From Rhabdophis nuchalis (Eukaryota; Chordata; Lepidosauria; Squamata; Natricidae): a stretch of DNA of 64,000 nucleotides. This document shows, piece by piece, positions 57,361-64,000 of this stretch (position 1 is the stretch's first letter; each line of letters begins with the position of its first letter). The notes beneath the pieces are model-generated. The model was not told where the DNA came from. It did not search any database and saw only the letters and a list, made by a program, of their open reading frames with translations. The stretch is from positions 201,711,605 to 201,775,604 of the forward strand of contig CM077643.1 in assembly GCA_039707465.1 (NCBI GenBank). Direction: 5' to 3'. The translations under genes were made by a program, and so were the position numbers.

Positions 57361-59200
57361 GAGCTGTCTTCAAGGAATATAAATTCTTCCATTCCCCACC
57401 ATCCAGTCAGAGCTGAGGAAGCTTCTTGGATGAGAAGTGAAATATCTTCAAAGAAAAAACAAGAAAGTCCACTTCCCTCCTGAACAACCATGACCTGGAT
57501 GACTGAGAATCTCTACAGACCTCCATTTCTCAAGGTTTTTTTTCCTCACATACCATTAGGGTTCTAAAGAAAATAATTCAGTTAATCTAATTTTTGTAAC
57601 TTTATCCTTTACCCTGTTAATAAATCTTGTTAAACAAGAATCTTTCTGACTGACTTGGTTTCAAGAGACCTTGATAAGCGCAGGCACATAATACTCAATA
57701 CATGCACACGTATTTATTTATTTATTGAAAAAAAATATTTATTTTTTAGTAAAACAAAAATACAAAAAGGAAAAGTCATCATTCTGCATTATATCCTTTG
57801 GAAAGTATGTCAACTGGTTACACATAACTCTTGAGCATTTCTAGAATCATTATATCATGAATAATCTCACTTTATAAATTTTAAATCAAAAGATTCATTA
57901 TATATCTTAATATCATTGCACCAGAATTCTCCTGTAATATTCCATATTTGGTCTATCTTCTTTTTCAAACATGTCTTACTTAAACATAACCACATAATGG
58001 CATCCATTGTCTATTCCAAACATACATGTATATATGCATACACCTGTATCAATATATCATCAACAAACCTATTTATTTTTATTGTCCAAATGCCCTATAA
58101 GATTTCCATTTATATACACTTCAGAAGATGACTGATTACCTGTTTTAGGAATAAAGTTCAAGATCGTATTAAGAATATTTTCTGATGAATTAATCTCATT
58201 TTTAACCCATAAGAAGTACACTTTATATTTCCTAATCCTCAGATCCAGATAGTCCAGTTCTTCAGTCCACAATTCAGATATATAACTAACATTTTTATTT
58301 TGACTTTTACTTCCTTATAAAATAGTTTTCATTTGCTCATGAGTGAAATATTATAGATTGTTTATAGTTGTTTAAGACTTCGGTTTGTAAACAAGGGAAA
58401 ACACTACTAATACCAACTTTTTTCATGGTAAACTGAGTCTAAGAAGATAACAAGGGTATCTTCTTTTATAACAATTAGCAGAAAACCTTCATGCTGCAGT
58501 TAATGGGTTGTGAGATTGAGTCAAGATTCTAGGTCTGAATGAGGATCAGATTATTTTTTTCTTGAAGCCAAATTAATACTGATATTCCCTTATATTCTCT
58601 CTTTCTCTACAAGAAAGTTTCTTCTTAAACTGCCAGAATCTCAGTATTTCATGCCACTAAACCTCCACTAAGAATACCAGAATTAAAAGGTGATACTGGC
58701 TTTGGAGGAAAATACTGCAGATTATTTTTTAGGTATTTCTTTTTCTCCCTATATATTGCTACTTTCATTACCTTGAGCCACAGCTGTTGGAAACAAAAGT
58801 ATAATTAAAGAGAGTAGTTTAATATTTATAGTTTTGGTTCCACCTGTGATAGTCTGAAAATGCATTGTTTGAAAAACATTATTACACCGAAAATTAATCA
58901 CTGACATGCTGTAAGAACCCCTGTGGAGGTAATAGTTCTCCTGACATTTTTAAAACACTAAACTACAATTAAAAAAAGAAAGAATTGACTTTGATACTGT
59001 TGCAGATATAGCAAACTCATGAGACATATTTTTGAGTCTTTTTCCTTTCATAATCTTATAATTATGTTATTTTCTTGTTTAGGCCTGCAATATTTCTCTT
59101 ACACAAATTTCATTGTTAGATTCTTTGTTTTGGATTGGTTTCATCTGTCAGATTTATCAGTTTCGTCACAAAGTTCTAGTCCTCATTTTTATAGGGTATG
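57361..59200. other. No gene recognised
   Basis: The first about 160 bp continue the pre-L1 target sequence. The rest is very AT-rich, with a TATTTATTTATT run near 57712 and no persuasive exon or repeat. Confidence 0.5.
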
Positions 59201-59202
59201 TA

Positions 59203-60428
59203 GGAAGCACACTACAATAGTAATGGGAGATTTTAACTACCCTGACATCAATTGGGAAACAAACTCTGCACCAAGTGGAAGATCCAACAGGTTCCCAACA
59301 AACCTAGCAGACAACTTTGTTTCCCAAAAGGTAGAGAAGGGAACAAGGGGATCAGCAATATTGGACTTAATTCTCACTAACAGAGAGGAAATGATAGAAG
59401 GTGAAGAAGCTACAGGAACTTTGGGGGCAAGCGATCATGAAATACTGGAATTCAACATTATGCAAACAAAAGTAGTAGAACAAAGTCAAACTAGAGTCTT
59501 AGACTTTAAGAGAGCTAATTTCAATAAACTTAGAGAGAGCTTGGGAAGGATTCCATGGATGAGAATCCTCAAGGGGAAAACAACTCAAGAAACCTGGGAA
59601 ATTTTGAAAAATGAGATTATAAAAGCCCAGTCCAGCGCAATACCAATGAAGAAGAAAAATAACAGTTCCCAAAAGAAACCAGCATGGCTGCATAAAGAAC
59701 TCTCTGACAAATTTAAAGACAAAAAGGATAAATATAAAAAGTGGAAAGAGGGGGACATAACTAAGGCAAAATATCAACAAATAGCCCGAGCCTGTAAAGA
59801 TGAAGTGAGGAAAGCTAAGGCTCGCAATGAAGAAAGGCTTGCCAAAAAAGTAAAAAATAACAAAAAAAGCTTCTTCCAACATGTTAAAAACAAGAAAAAA
59901 GTTAAGGAAACAATTGGTCCACTGCTGGGAGAAAATGGCAAGAAGATGATAAGCAACAGGGAGAAAGCAGAACTATTTAACTCTCTTTTTGCATCTGTTT
60001 TTACACAAAGGGATAAAACAGTCCAACCAATCAAAAACAGCACCACAAAAATCAGATTAGGAACACAAGTTGAAATAGGGAAGAAAATGGTAAGTGAGCA
60101 TCTGTCTGCCCTGGACGAGTTCAAATCACCAGGACCGGATGGATTACACCCCAGGGTTCTGAAGGAACTGGCAGACGAGATCTCAGAACCACTGAACTAT
60201 ATCTTTCAGAGATCCTGGAGCACCGGGGAACTGCCAGAAGACTGGAAAAGAGCTGATGTGGTTCCCATCTTCAAAAAAGGGAAAAAAATAGATCCAGGAA
60301 ACCATAGACCCATCAGCCTGACCTCAATACCAGGAAAGATTCTGGAAAAGATAATTAAGCAACAAATAAGTGAACACCTAGAAGCAAACAAAGTAATAAC
60401 CAAAAGCCAACATGCCAGACTAATCTAA
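59203..60428 (+). pseudogene. CR1 ORF2, endonuclease end to RT fingers
   Basis: Reads VMGDFNYPDINWE (GDFN endonuclease motif), then ILDLILTNRE and LGASDHEILEF (the SDH catalytic region of the AP endonuclease), a lysine-rich linker, and the RT entry SPGPDGLHPRVLKEL, DWKRADVVPIFKKG and HRPISLTSIPGK. It ends KSQHARLI then stop. Compared with other CR1s, a short segment containing the GF(R/T)xG RT motif is missing after KSQH. The loss probably occurred between short CATG repeats and shifted the frame. The first half of the endonuclease is missing. The open frame begins upstream at 59019 in non-CR1 DNA, which is coincidental. Confidence 0.88.
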
Positions 60429-60445
60429 TTGCATTCTTTGACAAA

Positions 60446-61399
60446 GTGACAAAATTAGTGGACCAGAGGAATGCTGTCGATATAATTTACTTGGACTTCA
60501 TTAAGGCATTTGATAAAGTAGACCATAACCTACTATTAGATAAAGTAGAAAAATGTGGGTTAGACAGCATCACCACCAAATGGATTCTCAACTGGCTGAC
60601 CAACCGCACTCAACGTGTAGTCCTCAATGGAACTGCATCTACATGGAAGGAAGTATGCAGTGGAGTCCCCCAAGGCTCTGTTTTAGGCCCAGTACTCTTC
60701 AACATCTTCATCAATGATTTGGATGAGGGGATAAATGGGGAACTCATCAAATTTGCAGACGATACCAAGCTGGCAGGAATAGCCAACACTCCAGAAGATA
60801 GGCTTAAGATACAGAAGGATCTTGACAAACTTGAACATTGGGCACTATCTAATAAAATGAAATTCAATTGTGAAAAAAGTAAGGTTCTACATTTAGGCAA
60901 GAAAAACAAAATGCACAGGTACAGTATAGGTGGTACCTTGCTCAATAGTAGCAACTGTGAGAGGGATCTTGGAATCCTAGTGGACAACCATTTAAATATG
61001 AGCCAGCAGTGTGCAGCAGCTGCCAAAAAAGCCAACACAGTTCTAGGCTGCATAAACAGAGAGATAGAATCTAGATCACGTGAAGTGTTAATGCCACTGT
61101 ATAGTGCCTTGGTAAGGCCACACTTGGAATACTGCATACAATTTTGGTCGCCACGATGTAGAAAAGACGTGGAGACTCTGGAAAGAGTGCAGAGAAGAGC
61201 AACCAAGATGATTAGGGGACTGGAGACTAAAACATATGAGGAACGGTTGCAGGAGCTGGGTATGTCTAGTTTGATGAAGAGAAGGATCAGGGGAGACATG
61301 ATAGCAGTGTTCCGATATCTCAGAGGGTGCCAAAAAGAAGAGGGAGTCAAACTATTCTCCAAGGCACCTGGGAGCAGGATAAGATTTGATTTGATTTGA
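60446..61399 (+). pseudogene. CR1 ORF2, RT palm to C-terminus
   Basis: Continues in another frame with VDIIYLDFIKAFDKVDHNLL, GVPQGSVLGPVLFNIFIND and catalytic FADDTKLAG (FADD variant). It then has KCEKSKVLHLG-like and NCERDLGILVD blocks, and the C-terminal RPHLEYCIQFWSPR, LERVQRRATKMIRGL and RIRGDMIAVFRYLRG. The natural end is displaced: the 30-bp insertion at 61384 introduces a stop. Beyond it the CR1 3' region continues collinearly. Confidence 0.9.
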
Positions 61400-61413
61400 T
61401 TTATTGAATTTAA
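61384..61413 (-). mobile_element. 30-bp L2 tail-only insertion in the CR1
   Basis: ATTTGATTTGATTTGATTTA then TTGAATTTAA looks like the tail plus the last bases of an L2 in minus orientation (compare TTTATTCAATTTATACCCCG at 5690). The octamer AGGATAAG flanks it (61376-61383, 61414-61421), and the CR1 is collinear without it. Confidence 0.7.
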
Positions 61414-61670
61414 AGGATAAGAAGCAATGGGTGGAAACTAATCAAGGAGAGAAGCAACTTAGAACTAAGGAGAAATTTCCTGACAGTTAGAACAATTAAC
61501 CTCTGGAACAGCTTGCCTCCAGAAGTTGTGAATGCCCCAACCCTGGAAGTCTTTAAAAAGATGTTAGATAGCCATTTGTCTGAAATGGTATAAGGTTCCT
61601 GCCCACGCAGGGGGTTGGACTAGAAGACCTACAAGGTCCCTTCCAACTCTGCTATTGCATTGTATTGTAT

Positions 61671-62055
61671 AATTAAATAAATTGGCCTGCCAAATTAAAA
61701 CCCCCTACTAAAATCAATTTAAAAACTATGACAGGCCGGCAGCACGAAATAAATGGGTCTTCAGGGCCCGACGGAAAAGGCGTAGATCGGTGATCGTACA
61801 TAGGTCAGGGGGTAGGTCATTCCAGAGGGCAGAGGCTGCCACAGAGAAGGCTCTCTCCCTGGGGGTTGCCAGCCGACATTGTTTAGCCGACGGCACCCTG
61901 AGGAGGCCCTCTCTGTGGGAGTGAACGGTCGGTGGGAGGTATTTGGTAGCAGGAGGCGGTCTTGAAGATAACCAGGTCCCTTGCCATGGAGTGCTTTAAA
62001 GGTGGTTACTACATGAGACCTTTTACATGTTCACAGAACATGAAGAGGTTCACCC
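61671..62055 (-). mobile_element. L2 3' end, minus strand
   Basis: Follows the CR1 tail. Contains ACAGGCCGGCAGCACGAAAT, GGTCATTCCAGAGGGCAGAG and CCCTCTCTGTGGGAGTGAAC, inverse of the L2 C-terminal coding (LWNDLPPDL, SHREGLLRVPS). It ends near 62030-62055, where a hAT MITE starts. Confidence 0.85.
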
Positions 62056-62298
62056 CAGTGGTGAAATTCATTTTTTCCCCTACTGGTTCTGTGGGTATGG
62101 CTTGGTGGGCATGGCAAGGGAAGGATACTGCAAAATCCCCTTTCCCTCCCCACTCCTGGGGGAAGGATATTGGAAAATCTCCATTCTCACCCCACTCTGG
62201 GGCCAGCCAGAGGTGGTATTTGCACATTCTCTGAACTACTCAAAATTTCCGCTACCTGTTCTCCAGAACCTGTCAGAACCTGCTGAATTTCACCCCTG
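62056..62298. mobile_element. hAT-type MITE, 243 bp
   Basis: CAGTGGTGAAATTCATTTTT ... CTGCTGAATTTCACCCCTG. Flanked by GTTCACCC (62048-62055) and GTTCACTC (62299-62306), one mismatch. Contains a repeated GGAAGGATA(C/T)TG phrase. Confidence 0.9.
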
Positions 62299-62306
62299 GT
62301 TCACTC

Positions 62307-62955
62307 ACTAAGTAATATGTCCATACAAAGCTTCCTGATGAATTGAAATAGTCCTATGTGTAGGCATACTTCTAATATGTGAATGAATCTTGGACAGAGC
62401 ATTCCTAGCCATATATTTAATTAACAATTTGTTGCTAACTATCTCAATAATTGGGCAGGGTATTAATAGGAATTAACTGTATAGAAGTAATCTATTAAAA
62501 CAATTATTAATAGCTTTGGAATGTAGCCCTGTGATGAATTGTAAGGGAGCCAAAAACAGAAGAGGTTTTTCCCCCCAGGACATTGAGAAATATTTCCTAT
62601 CTGAGAGACACTCAGCAACCTCATGCATGACCTCACACCTTGTGCAGTGTTATCTTAGTGAATTCATTTATGAGGTCATCCTGTTTTAGGCTATTTGTCC
62701 TGGGAGGTTTAAATACATGCAGCTTATTTCCCTTATTAACATCCCTTTGCCTTTGGGTTGGGCTGAGGTATCACTGAAAAATGTGATTCATTCCAAGAAA
62801 CATTCCAAGAAATATTACCAAGTCAGGAGAAGCAGGATTAGGCCACTGTAAGGTTGGTGTAGAACTCTTTTTTAAAAAAAAAAAAATTCGTGCATCCTTA
62901 TTGGACAGATACATGATTAATGGGCCAGAAAGCAATGGGGAATATTATTCCACAT
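62307..62955. other. No gene recognised
   Basis: AT-rich unique sequence between two related hAT MITEs. A 13-bp A run lies near 62874-62886. Confidence 0.45.
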
Positions 62956-62963
62956 GCCCTAAT

Positions 62964-63254
62964 CAGTGATGGGATTCCATTTTTTTTTGCTACCAGCTCT
63001 GTGGGTGTGGCTTGGTGGGCTTGGCTTGGCTTGGCTTGGTGTCAGGGGAAGGATACTATAAAATCTCCATTCCCTCCCCATTCCAGGGGAAGGATACTGC
63101 AAAATCCCCATTTCTTCCCGATCACCTGGGACTCGGGAGGCAGAGAATGGGGGTGGGGCCAGTCACAGATGGTATTTACCGGTTCTCCAAACCACTCAAA
63201 ATTTCCACTACCAGTTCTCCAGAACTGGTCAGAACCTGCTGAATACCACCTCTA
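62964..63254. mobile_element. hAT-type MITE, 291 bp
   Basis: CAGTGATGGGATTCCATTTT ... GCTGAATACCACCTCTA. Identical octamers GCCCTAAT flank it (62956-62963, 63255-63262). The interior GGCTTGGTGGGC and AAGGATACT(A/G) phrases are shared with the copy at 62056. Confidence 0.92.
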
Positions 63255-63262
63255 GCCCTAAT

Positions 63263-63850
63263 ACATAAAGGAAAGAACTGTGGCAGATTAATCTTCTTGG
63301 TAGAAGAAGCAGGTCTTAGTGTGGGTTGGAGGCAGGAAGAGGTAAAGAAAGGCTAATCCATGTGGCCCCTTTAGCTTCTGTGTTTTGCCAAGATTGAATT
63401 TCAGAGTTTAGAAGTTCCAAAGCACTTGCTTTAGAGAGGGAATAGGATCTCACTGTATTGCTAAAAGAGGCAGTAAAGTCTGCCCAACTCTTCTTTTGCT
63501 TTGTAGTTATTAATCATAGGAGGTTGAGGAACAGTCCCTTGGTTAAATTTTTAGAGTTGAGTAAAGGCAAAAAGCAAACAAGGCATGTCACAAGTACTTG
63601 GAGAGTCTGAGGAAGTGCTTAGAAGAATTCAGCTATGATTAGGTAGCACAGTTCCTTCTAAAGAGGCTATTGGAAAGATGACTTTTGGATAGTCTGCTGT
63701 ATTGGCTGTGGAGATCTAGTTGGAGTGATAAGAGCCAAAAATGCCTTGTACCAATTTTGTTGCTATCTCAACCACAGTCTTATCTCAGGAAAATCTGCCT
63801 AGCTCCACTTATGCATTGCCACAGACATATTGCACTAATCTATACATACT
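63263..63850. other. No gene recognised
   Basis: Unique-looking sequence between the hAT MITE and the terminal MITE. Confidence 0.45.
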
Positions 63851-63854
63851 GCCA

Positions 63855-64000
63855 TATGAAGTCCCCAACCTATGACCACAGTGGAACCAAAAAAGTAAGA
63901 TAGTTGTTAAGTGTAATTTACCACATTTTATGACCTTTCTTGCCATAGTTGTTAAGTGAATCACTTCAGTTGTTAACATGTTTGTTAAGCGAATCTAGCT
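63855..64000. mobile_element. Tigger-like MITE cut by the window edge
   Basis: AAGTCCCCAACCTATGACCA at the left is a decayed terminus. TAGTTGTTAAGTGTAATTTA, TTGCCATAGTTGTTAAGTGA and CACTTCAGTTGTTAAC match the interior of copies at 10792 and 50834. Confidence 0.75.

Larger units (their letters stand above)
59203..61670 (+). mobile_element. CR1-clade LINE, 5'-truncated
   Basis: About 2.47 kb from within the endonuclease domain to the 3' end. The 3' terminus has GGTTGGACTAGAAGACCTAC, AAGGTCCCTTCCAACTCTGC and the tail ATTGCATTGTATTGT. Its ORF is described in the two entries below, and a 30-bp foreign insertion lies at 61384-61413. Confidence 0.93.

Noticed and set aside
60610..61362. 250-codon minus-strand frame
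   Set aside because: Shadow of the CR1 reverse transcriptase on the opposite strand.

Overview
The window looks like repeat-dense, non-coding DNA from a squamate reptile, most likely a snake. The inference rests on the mix of repeats: L2-clade and CR1-clade LINEs, a BovB (RTE) LINE, 5S-rRNA-derived and tRNA-derived SINEs, Tc1 and mariner remains, many hAT-type MITEs, TA-flanked MITEs, two Helitrons, and long (AAT)n/(GAAA)n microsatellites. No complete host gene is visible. The only host coding candidate is one 110-bp exon-like segment at 2150-2259 (+). If it is real, most of the window is intron or flank of a gene I do not recognise.

Layout. 1-2 kb: a decayed mariner transposase interrupted by an L2. 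2-5 kb: the candidate exon, then a broken L2 with a 111-bp (AAT)n tail. 5.4-8.7 kb: a Tc1 element split by a young L2 (735 uninterrupted L2 codons) and by a LINE tail, with part of its transposase gene present as an inverted copy. 10-24 kb: TA-flanked and hAT MITEs, a Helitron with an internal minisatellite, and two 5S-derived SINEs, each split by a hAT MITE. 24.4-25.6 kb: a BovB inserted in an L2. 26-38 kb: mostly unique sequence with scattered MITEs, plus an 880-bp inverted-repeat structure at 36.4-37.3 kb. 40.0-42.7 kb: a second Helitron holding a 405-bp tandem triplication of a CR1 tail, a hAT MITE and a solo LTR. 42.7-53.7 kb: SINEs, LINE tails, MITEs, and a composite inverted-SINE block at 52.0-52.6 kb flanked by a 13-bp target-site duplication. 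55.4-57.3 kb: an L1 consisting only of 5'UTR, ORF1 and 3'UTR, with a perfect 17-bp target-site duplication. 59.2-63.3 kb: a 2.5-kb CR1, an L2 fragment and two hAT MITEs. The window ends inside another TA-flanked MITE.

No operon or pathway is encoded. What links the elements is nesting: insertions sit inside one another with legible target-site duplications (8 bp for hAT, TA for the Tigger-like MITEs, 9 bp for BovB, 17 bp for L1, A|T for the Helitrons), so a relative order of events can be read. The most unusual objects are the ORF2-less L1, the composite SINE block, the Helitron with amplified CR1 cargo, and the unclassified long inverted repeat. Family names come from recognised protein and tail motifs, not from database searches.
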